From assembly GCF_003579925.1 (NCBI RefSeq), contig NZ_QUAL01000053.1, positions 21,529-85,528 of the forward strand: a stretch of DNA of 64,000 nt, written 5' to 3'. Shown here piece by piece: positions 53,158 to 62,527 of the stretch. The notes below the pieces were generated by a model. The model searched no databases and was not told the DNA's origin. It worked only from the letters and a program-made list of their open reading frames with translations. The number at the start of each line of letters is the position of its first letter. The stretch's first letter is position 1. The position numbers and the translations under genes were made by a program. This stretch comes from Jiangella rhizosphaerae (lineage in GTDB: Bacteria; Actinomycetota; Actinomycetes; Jiangellales; Jiangellaceae).

Positions 53158-53553
53158 ATGACCTCTTCCGCCCCGATCGGCCTCGACGCCGCCCTCGCCT
53201 CGTTCGACGACCTCTGGAGCCCGCGCATCGTCACGCGGGTCAACGACTACGACGTCCGCATCGCCAAGGTGGCCGGCGAGTTCGTCTGGCACGCGCACGA
53301 CGACACCGACGGGTTCTTCCTGGTGCTGGACGGCGAGCTGACGATCGCGCTGCGGGACGCCACCGGCGCGGAGTCTGCGGTCGTGGTGCACCGCGGCGAC
53401 GTCTTCGTCGTCCCCCGCGGGACGCAGCACCGCCCGTCGTCGGCCGCCGGCGCGTCGATCCTCATGGTCGAGCCCACCGGCACCGTCAACACCGGCGACC
53501 ACGACGGCGACGTGCCCGCACACATCACCCGCACCACGGGCAGCGCCCTGTGA
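53158..53553 (+). CDS. Cupin-domain protein
   Basis: The 131-residue single-domain cupin has FVWHAHDDTDGFFLVLDGEL (metal-binding His pair, with Asp/Gly where Glu is usual) and the second motif GDVFVVPRGTQHRP (His). It is probably a small metalloenzyme or ligand-binding protein. It is divergent from the broken GlxA-like gene, whose intact form would be its likely regulator. Confidence 0.83.
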   Translation: MTSSAPIGLDAALASFDDLWSPRIVTRVNDYDVRIAKVAGEFVWHAHDDTDGFFLVLDGELTIALRDATGAESAVVVHRGDVFVVPRGTQHRPSSAAGASILMVEPTGTVNTGDHDGDVPAHITRTTGSAL

Positions 53554-53556
53554 CCG

Positions 53557-54210
53557 TCAGGGCACGAGCGGCGACCCCCAGCGGTCGAGGTAGCTGAGCT
53601 CCTCGACCGGCTGGCGAGTACCGGGCTTGAAGTCCTGCGTGGTCGTGTAGGCGACGGGCAGCAGCCCGACCTGCGTGACGTCGTCGGGGATGCCGAGGAT
53701 GCGCGCCGCCTCGGCCTCCTTGACCAGGTGGTACGACGTGAGCGTGGAGCCGAGCCCGCGCGAGCGCAGCGCCAGCTGGAAGCTCCACACGGCCGGGAAG
53801 ATGCCGCCGTAGAACACGGAGTCGGCCGCGTTGGTGCCGTGCGGACGGCCCTGCACGCACGGGATGACGAACACCGGCACCCGCTCGATGACGTCGACGA
53901 GGTACTGGCCGGACTCGAGAATCCGCTTCATCGGCTGCTGCTCGGCGGCTGGGCCGGCCGCCTCGCGGCGGCGGCGCATGTACTCGGAGCCGACCTCGCG
54001 GAAGATCGCGCCGAGCTGGTTGCGCAGCTCCTGATCGCGGACGACCAGCCAGCGCCAGCTCTGCGCCGCCCCGGGTGTGGGCGCCTGCACGGCCAGGCGC
54101 AGACACTCGGTGATGACCTCGGGCTCGACCTCACGGTCGAGGTCCAGCTTGCGCCGGACCGCGCGCGTGGTGCTGAGCAGATGGTCGGTGACGGCGGTGT
54201 CCATGCGCAT
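53557..54210 (-). CDS. Nitroreductase-family flavoprotein
   Basis: The 217-residue protein has the nitroreductase fold: STTRAVRRKLD at the N-terminal FMN phosphate site, APTPGAAQSWRWLVV, and a C-terminal LGSTLTSYHL/ILGIPDDVTQVGLLPVAY region. These FMN proteins reduce nitro, quinone or flavin substrates with NAD(P)H. Two in-frame ATG codons (54210, 54204) could start translation. It converges with the cupin gene with 3 bases between stops. Confidence 0.84.
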   Translation of the reverse strand: MRMDTAVTDHLLSTTRAVRRKLDLDREVEPEVITECLRLAVQAPTPGAAQSWRWLVVRDQELRNQLGAIFREVGSEYMRRRREAAGPAAEQQPMKRILESGQYLVDVIERVPVFVIPCVQGRPHGTNAADSVFYGGIFPAVWSFQLALRSRGLGSTLTSYHLVKEAEAARILGIPDDVTQVGLLPVAYTTTQDFKPGTRQPVEELSYLDRWGSPLVP

Positions 54211-54293
54211 ATCGACTGCCTCTCCACAACACTCGTTGCTGCCGAACGGCCTAGTAGCACTGCCCGGACGCCTGCCTTCGTCGCCTCGAGTCC

Positions 54294-55187
54294 TCAGCCG
54301 GGGTGACGAATCTGGTCGACCGTGGCGAGAAACTCTTCGATGGCACCGACTGCACGCCGTTCGAGACCGGCTTGCTCGTGCGGATCAACAGCGAGGAAGC
54401 GGGCATAGCTACGCGAGCCGATGGCCTCGACGTCGGTGAACGCAACCCGAAGATCGTCAAGTGCGGTTTCGGTCTCGGGTGCATCGAACGCCGGCCTCTC
54501 GGCGAACGCCTTCGCCGCCGCGCTGGGGCCATCCGGCCAGCTCTCGATCAACCAGACGATGTCGTATGCGTCCTTCGGCTTGTCACGTTTGAGAAGTGCT
54601 TGGGTCTTTGCCACGACGAAGGCAACGGGGCCGGTGACACGCAGTTCGATCGTGACCCGACCCTTCCCGTCGGGCAGCATGATGTCCCGTCGGACAACCT
54701 CGACGTCGTCGGTCAAGATCGCGCCGGCGTCCAGGGACAGAGCCGAGAGCGTCCCACCGAGATTCTGCTTTCCGATGGGATTCTCTGCGGACTTCGGTCG
54801 CCAGATTCTTCCTGCAGGCCGTTCAGGTCCAGCGGGGCAGAAGAACTCTACGACCATCGGAGAATCGCCTCGGCGGACCCAGCGGAAGGACGTCTCACCC
54901 GCCACGAACCCCATCCGCTTGAGGACGGTCTCGATTCGCTCGTATGTCCCCGTATCGCCATCGACGAGTGCGAGACTCAGGCAGAGGTCAACGTCTGCGG
55001 TGCCTACGTGCGGTTCGATCCCGGGATCGAGCACCGGCACGAGCAAGCTTGGCACCAGTCCGCCAATGAGCACCATGTGCTGCGCGGCGAACCCGGTGGC
55101 GCGAACGATATCTGCCGCCTGAGCGAGGACGAGATCGGCTGACGCCGGGTCGTACTGCGTGCGATGGCGGCCGTCGGGCTCAGTCAA
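54294..55187 (-). CDS. AbiEii-like nucleotidyltransferase (putative toxin)
   Basis: The 297-residue protein has the nucleotidyltransferase signature: LIGGLVPSLLV helix-loop, then GTADVDLCLSL with two catalytic Asp. KRDKPKDAYDIVWLI is the C-terminal Lys/Asp motif typical of AbiEii toxins, which modify tRNA 3' ends. It overlaps the upstream gene by 4 bases. The codon usage and base composition are visibly less GC-rich than the flanks. Toxin function is inferred from family and arrangement. Confidence 0.75.
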   Translation of the reverse strand: MTEPDGRHRTQYDPASADLVLAQAADIVRATGFAAQHMVLIGGLVPSLLVPVLDPGIEPHVGTADVDLCLSLALVDGDTGTYERIETVLKRMGFVAGETSFRWVRRGDSPMVVEFFCPAGPERPAGRIWRPKSAENPIGKQNLGGTLSALSLDAGAILTDDVEVVRRDIMLPDGKGRVTIELRVTGPVAFVVAKTQALLKRDKPKDAYDIVWLIESWPDGPSAAAKAFAERPAFDAPETETALDDLRVAFTDVEAIGSRSYARFLAVDPHEQAGLERRAVGAIEEFLATVDQIRHPG

Positions 55188-56218
55188 AGGGCTTGCTCCT
55201 TGAACAGCTCAGCAGCGTCTGCGTTGCGGCCGCCTTGTCGGACCATGTCCAACCAGACCCGCACTCGTGGCGCGACCCGCGCTCGACCAGCGTCCTCGCT
55301 GCGGTAAGTGCCCAGTTCGCCGGAGTCGGTCCAGAGCTCCAGGTTCATGCCTCTCCCGGCCTCTTCTGCGTCGAGACGTTCCAGGCCGAGTACCCCCAAT
55401 GTTTGACCGGCATCGAGAGGACTTACCCTCGCCTGCAGAACCAGAGGATTGGTGAGTACGGGGTGACCGAGCGCGATGGCGCCACTGCTCGCCGTGAGTG
55501 CGTAAGTCACTTTCGCCTCCGAGGCGCGCCGGACGAACCGATCGATGAGGTCGTCGAACGTACGCGCGTACAGGTAGCCCGCAGCTGTCTCCGGCCTTCG
55601 GCGGCCTCGCTCAACGCTCGCAAGCCACTCCAGGGCCTCGTCGCGATCACGCAGGTACCTGCGCGTCCTAGGGCCGACACCCTGAATCCGGACTAGGCGA
55701 TTCCGCTCCAGGATCTTCAGTACGTTGTGAGCTTGGCCGGTGGACAACGCCGCCTCCTTCGCCAGGATGGAGACGGACCATGGCGCTTCCGGAGACGCGA
55801 GCATAGTCTGCACACCCCGGATGCTGGCTACTCCAAGCCCGGGCTCCGGAACTCGGGACGGACGGGTGGCCCTCCGGGTTCCGTGGTCCACGTGGAAGTA
55901 GAGGCCAGGCCAGGTGAAGTGGGCAGCCCCCCGTGCGTCACACCAGGAGAGACCGGCCTGTTCGATGCGGTCCCGCTCCTTGTTACTGAGACTCGCGGCT
56001 ACGACCAAGCCGACCGTTCCAGGCTCCGGCCGAAGCACCTGGACGTCAGGTCCGTTCGACGTTCGTGGCGGTCGCGGCAGGATGGTGAGTCGGCGTTCGT
56101 CGCCATTCAGTTCGATGCGCTCGTCGCTTCCAGTGGTCACAACGAGTTCAGGAATGGTCGAGAGAGCCACCCGATAGAACGGGGGCGACTCTGATGTGAG
56201 CTGAACTCGACCCTTCAC
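55184..56218 (-). CDS. Putative AbiEi-like regulator/antitoxin with central winged helix
   Basis: The 344-residue protein has a poorly recognisable N-terminal half. A winged-helix region follows at about residues 145-200 (WSVSILAKEAALSTGQAHNV, then LKILERNRLVRI), and a C-terminal half with YALTASSGAIALGHPVL resembles antitoxin-type domains of AbiEi-like proteins. It lies just upstream of, and overlaps, the AbiEii-like gene, the usual antitoxin-toxin order. The GTG at 56218 is chosen for AGGA 9 bases upstream; a GTG at 56254 is also in frame. Base composition matches its partner, not the genome, suggesting transfer. Confidence 0.62.
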   Translation of the reverse strand: MKGRVQLTSESPPFYRVALSTIPELVVTTGSDERIELNGDERRLTILPRPPRTSNGPDVQVLRPEPGTVGLVVAASLSNKERDRIEQAGLSWCDARGAAHFTWPGLYFHVDHGTRRATRPSRVPEPGLGVASIRGVQTMLASPEAPWSVSILAKEAALSTGQAHNVLKILERNRLVRIQGVGPRTRRYLRDRDEALEWLASVERGRRRPETAAGYLYARTFDDLIDRFVRRASEAKVTYALTASSGAIALGHPVLTNPLVLQARVSPLDAGQTLGVLGLERLDAEEAGRGMNLELWTDSGELGTYRSEDAGRARVAPRVRVWLDMVRQGGRNADAAELFKEQAL

Positions 56219-56230
56219 GGAATCGCATCC

Positions 56231-56246
56231 TTCACCACTGAGTGAA
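56231..56246. promoter_or_regulatory. Dyad operator upstream of the AbiE-like pair
   Basis: TTCAC-CACTGA-GTGAA is an inverted repeat 13 bases before the chosen GTG, with an overlapping CACT-GA-GTG core. Its place fits autoregulation by the winged-helix antitoxin. Confidence 0.4.
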
Positions 56247-56329
56247 CACTGCACATGTATGAATGGTAGCCGGTGTGAGCGAGACCATCCGCTCGTCAAC
56301 CCTCCGGGCATGATGCTGAAGCTGCGTGA

Positions 56330-56345
56330 GGGGGCTTCAGCCCCC
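56330..56345 (-). terminator. Hairpin at the end of the nuclease-helicase gene
   Basis: GGGGGCT and AGCCCCC (56330-56336, 56339-56345) form a compact 7-bp stem across the stop codon of the minus-strand helicase gene. No U tract follows. Confidence 0.45.
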
Positions 56346-59300
56346 ATCGCGCCGTGTCCGGCCAACGACCGGGATGTCGCCAGCGCCGCCGGCGCCAGGT
56401 CTCGCCGCGTGGACGCCGCGGGCGTACTCGACGAGGCGGCACAGGGTGTTGACGCCCTGGACCTGGTCGAGGCTGCGTACCGGCGCGCTCAGCAGGGCCG
56501 GGCTGCCGACCAGCACGGCCAGCGACCGGGCCCGCGACACGGCGACGTTGAGGCGGTTGCGGTTGGCGACGAAGTCGACGCCGCGAGGTGCGTCGGCCGC
56601 GGACGAGGTGGTCAGCGAGACGATGACGACCGGCGCCTCCTGGCCCTGGAACTTGTCGACGGTGCCGACGCGAGCCCGGCCGTCGAGCGCGCCGAGCAAC
56701 TGCCCGACCTGCGCGTTGTACGGCGCCACCACGAGGATGTCGGCGGGCCCGAGCGGCCGCGACGAACCATCGGGCGCCGTCCAGGTGCGCCCGGCCAGCG
56801 AGTCGACCAGCTCGGCGACCACGGCGACCTCGGCGTCGCTGCGCACCGAGCAGCCCGTGTGCTCGACCGGCACCCAGCGCACGCCGGCGCCGGCGAGGTC
56901 GTCGTCGCCGCCGATCAGCTGCCGCTCGAGGCCGGACCGCGGCACCAGCAGGGAGTCGTAGGACAGCTCGGACACCGGCGCGCAGACGTCGGGGTGCATG
57001 CGCCAGGTGGTGTCGAGGAACAGGCCGCGCTCCGGCGGGACGGTGTCGTGCTCGCCCAGCACGTGGTCGAGCGCGGAGACGCCGGCGCCGTCGGGGTGGT
57101 TGCCCTTCACCGGCTGCGGCAGCTGGCGAGGGTCGCCGAGCAGGATGACGGCGTCGGCGGCGGCACCGGCGGCGACGGTGTTGGCCAGCGAGAACTGGCC
57201 GGCCTCGTCGACCACGAGCACGTCGACGTGGACGTCGGGGCGGGCGAACAGCCAGCCGGTGCCGGCCACGAGGTTGACGGCGCCGGCCGCGAGGGCCGCC
57301 TCGACGTCGTCGTTGGAGGTCGTGACGGTGACCGCCGGGTGCCGGCTGGCGTTGCCGTCGTCGGCCTTCTGGATCGCCCGCACGAGCGGCGGCCCACCGA
57401 ACAGCACGCCCTGCTCGTCGTCGCCGGCGGCCTCGAGGACAGCCTCGAGCAGGTGCGTGATGACCCGGTGGCTGAGCGCGGTGATGCCGACCGTCCTGCC
57501 CGCGCGGAGCAGCTCGACGACGGCGCGCGAGCCGGCGTACGTCTTACCCGCCCCCGGCGGACCCTGGACCGGCAGCGAACCGGCGAGCGCCGGCGCCACC
57601 CGGCACAGCGCGTCGGAGCCGGACTCGCCGGCCAGCCGCAGCGGGACCCCGCCGGCCAGCCGCGGCGACCGCCCGGTCAGCAGGTCGCGTACGCCGCGGA
57701 ACGGGCCGTCGGCCTCGAACCCGTGCTCGGCGACCCAGCCGCCGACCCGGACCAGCGCCTTCTCCTGCACGCCGGCCGGGATGGGGTCGGGTGGCAGCAG
57801 TGCGACCGGGTGCGGCTGCTCCTTGGCCAGCGCCCGCTTCAGTTCGACGACGCCGTTCTCGAGGTCGAGCCGCAGGATCTTGCTGGTGCCGCCGTCGGGA
57901 CCGGCGTGCCCGCACTGGTCGCCGGGGCGCAGCCGGCTCTCCTGCGGCGGGATGGCGTAGCGCCACACGCCGGACCGCTTCTCGGTGCGCAGCAGCTCGG
58001 GCGCGTGCAGGCCGCCGAGCGTCGCGGGATCGTCGACCAGCTCGTCGACGGCCAGCCTTCGGACCCGGAAGTACTCCCACCACTCGGCCCGGTTCTCGCG
58101 CCGGTGCCATTCCAGGAGTCCGGCCAGCAGCGCGTTGGCCTGCTGCGCCGGCGTGCGGGACGCGGGGTCGGCCGGGACGCCGTCGAGCAGCCGCGCCTCG
58201 ATGGCGACCAGCTCGGGGTCGCGCTCCTTGAGGTGCTCGGCCTGCTCGTCGCCGATGTCGTCGGGCCGGGGGACGGCGTGCCCGGCGGCCAGCGCCTCGG
58301 ACCGGCGGTCCTCGAGCCAGTCGCGCAGCTGCCGGGTGCTGACGCAGTCGTCGCGGTTGTAGGCCTCGATGTCGTCGAGAATCCGTTGGTCGCGCTCGGC
58401 CAGCCAGCGCTCGTACTCGACGATGCTGGACCCGGCGTCCTTGACGGCCGCGCCTGCCCGGCCGCCGGGTGAGTAGAACCGCTCGAGCGCCTTGATGGAG
58501 TAGGACTCGGTCCCGATGAGCAACCCCTGCTTGACGACGGCGTAGAGGTCGACCAGCCGCTCGCCCCGGAGCAGCGCGTCGACCTCGTCGATGCGCGTGC
58601 CGTAGCGCTGCGACAGCCCCTTGAGCCGGCTCGGCTCGTACGGCGCGTAGTGGTAGACGTGCATGCCCGGCCGGGCCCGCCACGCCGCCATGATGTGGTC
58701 GACGACCTGCTCGAACGCCCGCCGCTCGGCGGGTGGGTCGTGCGCCCACCAGGACGTGAACGCGTCGCGCGCGTCGGACACGCCCCACAGGTACTCGAGG
58801 CCGTGGTCGCCGAAGAACGGGTCGCCCTCGAGGTCGAGGAAGAGGTCGCCGTCGTCGGGCTCGGGCAGCAGCGCCAGGCCACGGCGCGCCTCGATGGGCG
58901 TGATCAGCTCGTACGGCGGCAGCTCCCGCGACCGCGCGCCGACCTGGAGCCGGGCCTGGGTCGCCAGCTTGCGCTTGGTGGACCGGCCGATGCGCCCGAC
59001 GGCGTCGAGCTCGCCCGGCGCCGCAGCGGCCAGCCGCTCGACCGTGGCGATGCCGGCCGAGCGCAGCACGTCGCGCTGGTCGCGCCGAAGGAACGGGACC
59101 AGCACGAGGTCGTCGTCGTCCTGCCATTGCCGGGCGCAGGTGGCCTTCCACGGGCAGATGGCGCAGTGGCCGACCCGCAGCGGATAGGTCTCGGGCGGGT
59201 CGGCCAGCCACTGTCCGTACCGCCGCATGGCGTGCCGCGCGTAGGCCGCGACGTCGACGTAGGGCACGGCGACCTGCTGGCGGTCGCCGAGGATGACGGT

Positions 59301-59798
59301 GAGCGTCTGCGGCGGCACGCCCTGCAGCACTTCCAGCCGCTGGGCGTAGACGGCCATCTGCAGCAGCGCCGCCGCCTTGACGTGCCGGGCGAGCTTGGTG
59401 TCGGCGATGTCGTACGACCACGAGCCGAGGCCGGACGGGCGGTCGTCGTTGCGGATGAGGAAGTCGGCGTAGCCCAGCCACCGGCCGTCGTGGAAGGTGG
59501 CCTGGAAGATGCGGTCGGCGCCGTCCTTCATGGCCGCGAGCGTGCGGTCCTCGGCGTCGGCCGGGCCGATGCCGCGCGGGATCTCGACCACCCGGTGCGC
59601 CGAGCTCATCTCGGCGAGCACGGCGGCCTCGTGCTCGTCGCCGCGCCGCCGCACGACGTCGGCGCCGGGGTCGTCCGCCGCCGGCCGCGGCCGGCGGCCC
59701 TCGGCGACCTCGCGGTTGAGCGTGGTGAGGTGCGGGCACTCCAGGTGACCGACCAGGTCCGTCGGGCTCAGCACCAGGCCCGCGTCGGTGACGTACAT
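56337..59798 (-). CDS. TM0106-type RecB-like nuclease fused to RNase H-like and SF1 helicase domains
   Basis: The 1153-residue protein has three parts. Residues 1-225 are a PD-(D/E)XK nuclease with an Fe-S cluster: CPHLTTLNR near the start, GYADFLIR and DIADTKLARH as active site, and GHCAICPWKATC for the remaining cluster Cys. About 310-500 is a ribonuclease-H-like domain (LFLDLEGDPFFGDHG, YNRDDC). The last 400 residues are a superfamily 1 helicase with GPPGAGKT, VVDEAGQFS, GDPRQLPQ, DKFQGQEAP and NRLNVAVSRA. The architecture is widespread in actinobacteria and presumably processes DNA or RNA ends; the biological role is not established. Confidence 0.92.
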   Translation of the reverse strand: MYVTDAGLVLSPTDLVGHLECPHLTTLNREVAEGRRPRPAADDPGADVVRRRGDEHEAAVLAEMSSAHRVVEIPRGIGPADAEDRTLAAMKDGADRIFQATFHDGRWLGYADFLIRNDDRPSGLGSWSYDIADTKLARHVKAAALLQMAVYAQRLEVLQGVPPQTLTVILGDRQQVAVPYVDVAAYARHAMRRYGQWLADPPETYPLRVGHCAICPWKATCARQWQDDDDLVLVPFLRRDQRDVLRSAGIATVERLAAAAPGELDAVGRIGRSTKRKLATQARLQVGARSRELPPYELITPIEARRGLALLPEPDDGDLFLDLEGDPFFGDHGLEYLWGVSDARDAFTSWWAHDPPAERRAFEQVVDHIMAAWRARPGMHVYHYAPYEPSRLKGLSQRYGTRIDEVDALLRGERLVDLYAVVKQGLLIGTESYSIKALERFYSPGGRAGAAVKDAGSSIVEYERWLAERDQRILDDIEAYNRDDCVSTRQLRDWLEDRRSEALAAGHAVPRPDDIGDEQAEHLKERDPELVAIEARLLDGVPADPASRTPAQQANALLAGLLEWHRRENRAEWWEYFRVRRLAVDELVDDPATLGGLHAPELLRTEKRSGVWRYAIPPQESRLRPGDQCGHAGPDGGTSKILRLDLENGVVELKRALAKEQPHPVALLPPDPIPAGVQEKALVRVGGWVAEHGFEADGPFRGVRDLLTGRSPRLAGGVPLRLAGESGSDALCRVAPALAGSLPVQGPPGAGKTYAGSRAVVELLRAGRTVGITALSHRVITHLLEAVLEAAGDDEQGVLFGGPPLVRAIQKADDGNASRHPAVTVTTSNDDVEAALAAGAVNLVAGTGWLFARPDVHVDVLVVDEAGQFSLANTVAAGAAADAVILLGDPRQLPQPVKGNHPDGAGVSALDHVLGEHDTVPPERGLFLDTTWRMHPDVCAPVSELSYDSLLVPRSGLERQLIGGDDDLAGAGVRWVPVEHTGCSVRSDAEVAVVAELVDSLAGRTWTAPDGSSRPLGPADILVVAPYNAQVGQLLGALDGRARVGTVDKFQGQEAPVVIVSLTTSSAADAPRGVDFVANRNRLNVAVSRARSLAVLVGSPALLSAPVRSLDQVQGVNTLCRLVEYARGVHAARPGAGGAGDIPVVGRTRRDGG

Positions 59799-59859
59799 GC
59801 CGCACCTCCTCTCGTGGGACCAGACTGCCGCATGCCACCGACAGAATCGGGGACGTGGC

Positions 59860-60585
59860 TCAACCGGCGAGTGAACGGACGATCAGCGTCGCGCCCGACA
59901 GCGTGCACACCACCATGACCGCCAGCCGCAGCCGGCCGCCGTCGACGAACGTCCGCAGCCCCGACGCCGCCGCGAACCCCGCCACCAGCGGGGGCGCCAG
60001 CCACAGCGCGGTCGTCGTCTGGACCATCGTCAGCTCGCCGACGACGCCCAATGCGGCCAGCGAGACCCCGACGCCGACGAGGAAGTACACCGCGAGCGTC
60101 GAGCGCACCCGCGGTCCCAGCTCGCTCTGGTAGACCAGCGCCAGCGGAGGCCCGCCGATCGACGTCGCCGTCCCGGAGATGCCGGACACCGTGCCGGCCG
60201 CGACCAGCACGCCGCGCGTCATCGGCAGCCGGATGGTCCGTGCGGTGAGCGCCACGGCGACCAGGATCACCACCCCGACGGTCACGCTCAGCACGCGGGG
60301 CGAGCTGACCGACACGATCCACGCGCCCAGCAGCGTCGCCGGCAGCCGCCCGAGGAACGCCCAGCGCAGCCCCCACCAGTCGACGTCGGACCACTCGCGG
60401 GCCAGCGTGAACACCGGCAGCAGCAGCGAGAGCCAGAGCAGGGTGCCCGGCACGAGCTCCGGAGCCAGCAGCGCCGCCGCCGGGGCGGCGAGCAGGCCGA
60501 GCCCGAGCCCGATCGTGCCCTGGACGGCGGCGCCGAGGAACACGGCGGCCGCGAGCACGACCACGACCTCAACCGGCGGCATCAT
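59860..60585 (-). CDS. TauE/SafE-family membrane permease
   Basis: The 241-residue protein has about eight hydrophobic helices with the family GTIGLGLGLLAAPA motif in the first half and GTVSGISGTATSIGGPPLAL in the second. Family members export sulfite, sulfoacetate and other organosulfur anions. Its ATG (60585) practically coincides with the start of the divergent MazG-like gene, leaving no intergenic space. Confidence 0.85.
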   Translation of the reverse strand: MMPPVEVVVVLAAAVFLGAAVQGTIGLGLGLLAAPAAALLAPELVPGTLLWLSLLLPVFTLAREWSDVDWWGLRWAFLGRLPATLLGAWIVSVSSPRVLSVTVGVVILVAVALTARTIRLPMTRGVLVAAGTVSGISGTATSIGGPPLALVYQSELGPRVRSTLAVYFLVGVGVSLAALGVVGELTMVQTTTALWLAPPLVAGFAAASGLRTFVDGGRLRLAVMVVCTLSGATLIVRSLAG

Positions 60586-60925
60586 GGCCTCCGTGACCGA
60601 CACCTCGAACCTGGACGGCCTGCGCGACCGCCTGCTGCGATTCGTCGCCGACCGTCAGTGGGAGCCGTACCACACGCCCAAGAACCTCGCGATGGCACTG
60701 GCCGGCGAGGTCGGCGAGCTGCTGGCCGAGCTGCAGTGGCTGACGCCGGAGGAGTCCGTCGCGGTGGTGACGGCGGACCCCGAGGCGGCCGCGCGGATCC
60801 GCTCCGAGCTTGCCGACGTCACCAACTACCTCGTCCACCTCGCGGCGGCACTGGACGTCGACCTGGTCGCCAACGCGCACCGCAAGCTGGACGAGGTAGA
60901 GGTGCGCTACCCGCCCGGCGCCTGA
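60584..60925 (+). CDS. MazG-like nucleotide pyrophosphohydrolase
   Basis: The 113-residue all-helical NTP-PPase has EVGELLAELQWL (ExxE) and ELADVTNYLVHLA (ExxD), the Mg-binding residues of dCTPase/MazG-like enzymes. It removes pyrophosphate from (d)NTPs, possibly for nucleotide-pool cleaning. Start is ATG 60584 or GTG 60593. Neither has a ribosome site, which with the overlapping divergent gene suggests leaderless translation. Confidence 0.86.
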   Translation: MASVTDTSNLDGLRDRLLRFVADRQWEPYHTPKNLAMALAGEVGELLAELQWLTPEESVAVVTADPEAAARIRSELADVTNYLVHLAAALDVDLVANAHRKLDEVEVRYPPGA

Positions 60926-60942
60926 CGGCCGGTGTGACGGCG

Positions 60943-61893
60943 TCACGCGCCGCTCTGCTCCGCGGCCACCGCGCCGGCGACGATCGCGACGTGCGCCCGC
61001 ACCAGGTCCAGGCACTGCGCCGGCGTGGCGGTGCTGGGCGAGGTGATCTTGACACCGACGTAGGACGGCGCGCCGCCGGCGGCGCGCAGGCTGTCGGTGA
61101 CCTCCGTGGCGGTCAGCAGGCTGGTCGCGGCGGCGGCGGCGATCGGGGCGTCGGACCAGTCGCGGATCGGCAGGTGCAGATCGGCCCAGGCCGGCCCGTC
61201 GAGCGTGTCGGCGTCGGACACGCCGGAGAACACCAGCGCGTCGAGCCGGCCACGCTCCACGGCGGCGGCGATGTGCTCGCGGGCGCCGCCGGCGCTGCGC
61301 GTCTCGATGACGGACCGGGCCCAGTTGACCGACATCCCGATGCCGTGCTCCTCCGCGATGGCGAGCTCGCCGGCGAAGGTCAGGAAGCCCTTGGCCGGCT
61401 CGTGGGCGTCGCTGTGCGCGTCGGAGTGCTCGATCAGCAGCCGGACGCCGCCCCAGTCCCAGGTCAGCACCTCGTCGAGCGACGCGCGGAAGGCGTCGGC
61501 GGACGTGTACGGGTGCCGCGGCGCCGAGTGCAGCTCGACGGCGGCGATGTGGCCGCCCGGGCCGGCGTTGACGGCGGCGACGAACTCGTACGCGCGGCGC
61601 AGCTGTTCGACCGCCTGCTTGCGCCCGCCGTCGTCCGACGACGCGAGGCCCTGCGCCGGGGACCCGGCCAGCGCCATCATCGTCGCCGGGATCATCGTCA
61701 GCACGTGCTCGCCGGCCGGGTCGCCGGCGTGCAGGTAGGCCGGGTCGTTCCACGGCGAGCCGTTGTCGATGAACGGGACCTCCAGCCCGTCGACCGCCGG
61801 CAGTGCCAGCACGTCGTCGACGAAGGTCCGGAACTGCGTGCCGGGCTCGAGGCCCCGGGGCGCCGCCGCGTACGCACCGACGATGAAGGCCAT
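60943..61893 (-). CDS. DUF4862-family protein, TIM-barrel-like
   Basis: The 316-residue protein matches DUF4862: MAFIVGAYAAAP at the start, VDGLEVPFIDNGSPWND, HSAPRHPYTSADAFRASLDE and GVRLLIEHSDAHSD. The pattern of conserved Glu, His and Asp suggests a xylose-isomerase-like barrel and sugar-related function, which is unproven. The ATG follows GAGGAG at good spacing; an upstream in-frame start is unnecessary. Confidence 0.8.
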   Translation of the reverse strand: MAFIVGAYAAAPRGLEPGTQFRTFVDDVLALPAVDGLEVPFIDNGSPWNDPAYLHAGDPAGEHVLTMIPATMMALAGSPAQGLASSDDGGRKQAVEQLRRAYEFVAAVNAGPGGHIAAVELHSAPRHPYTSADAFRASLDEVLTWDWGGVRLLIEHSDAHSDAHEPAKGFLTFAGELAIAEEHGIGMSVNWARSVIETRSAGGAREHIAAAVERGRLDALVFSGVSDADTLDGPAWADLHLPIRDWSDAPIAAAAATSLLTATEVTDSLRAAGGAPSYVGVKITSPSTATPAQCLDLVRAHVAIVAGAVAAEQSGA

Positions 61894-61999
61894 GCCGATC
61901 TCCTCGCTGCCTGGTGGACTGGCCGCGCCCAGCGTAGGTCGCCCCGACATGGAACGGTATGCCGGGTCCGCGGTTCGCTCTGGCGGTCATCATGGGTGC

Positions 62000-62527
62000 A
62001 TGACCATGGACCCGCTGCCGGTGCTCGTCGAGGAATGGCAGTTCACCTGCTGTGGCGATCCGTTCGCCATCGGCGACCTGGTGCGCTGGCGGTTGTCGTT
62101 CTCCGGGGACGGCGACCTCGGGCCCAACGCGGCGCGGGTGACCGTCGACGCCGTCGCCGGCCCGTCGATCCAGGGCGAGCACCGGCGGGCGGGCAGCCTG
62201 CTCACCGTCCAGCACGGCGCCGCGGCCGGCGTGACGGCGTTCGGCCCGCCCCACGCGGCGGGCACGGCCGTCAGGCTGACCGGTGCGTTCGCGGAGGACC
62301 ACCATGACCTCGTCCCCGACGTGGTGCCACTCGTCCTCGGGCGGATCGCTCGCATCCGGGCGGCGCGCGTCGCCTACGAGGCCCACGGCCGGGTCATGGT
62401 CCCGGACCCCGCGACGTGGGAGCTCGACGACATCACCAGCGTGACCGACCACGTGCCCGAGACCGGCGACGGCGCCGTGGGCACGCCGTACTTCCTCGTC
62501 GACCTCCAGGTCGTGGACCCGACCTGA
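62000..62527 (+). CDS. DUF6578-like protein
   Basis: The 175-residue protein begins with PVLVEEWQFTCCGDPFAIGD, where a WQ..CCG..F..GD pattern is typical of small actinobacterial DUF6578 proteins. A middle part with DHHDLVPDVVPLVLGRIARI and a beta-rich end follow. Function is unknown. It ends directly beside the converging transporter gene. Confidence 0.65.
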   Translation: MTMDPLPVLVEEWQFTCCGDPFAIGDLVRWRLSFSGDGDLGPNAARVTVDAVAGPSIQGEHRRAGSLLTVQHGAAAGVTAFGPPHAAGTAVRLTGAFAEDHHDLVPDVVPLVLGRIARIRAARVAYEAHGRVMVPDPATWELDDITSVTDHVPETGDGAVGTPYFLVDLQVVDPT

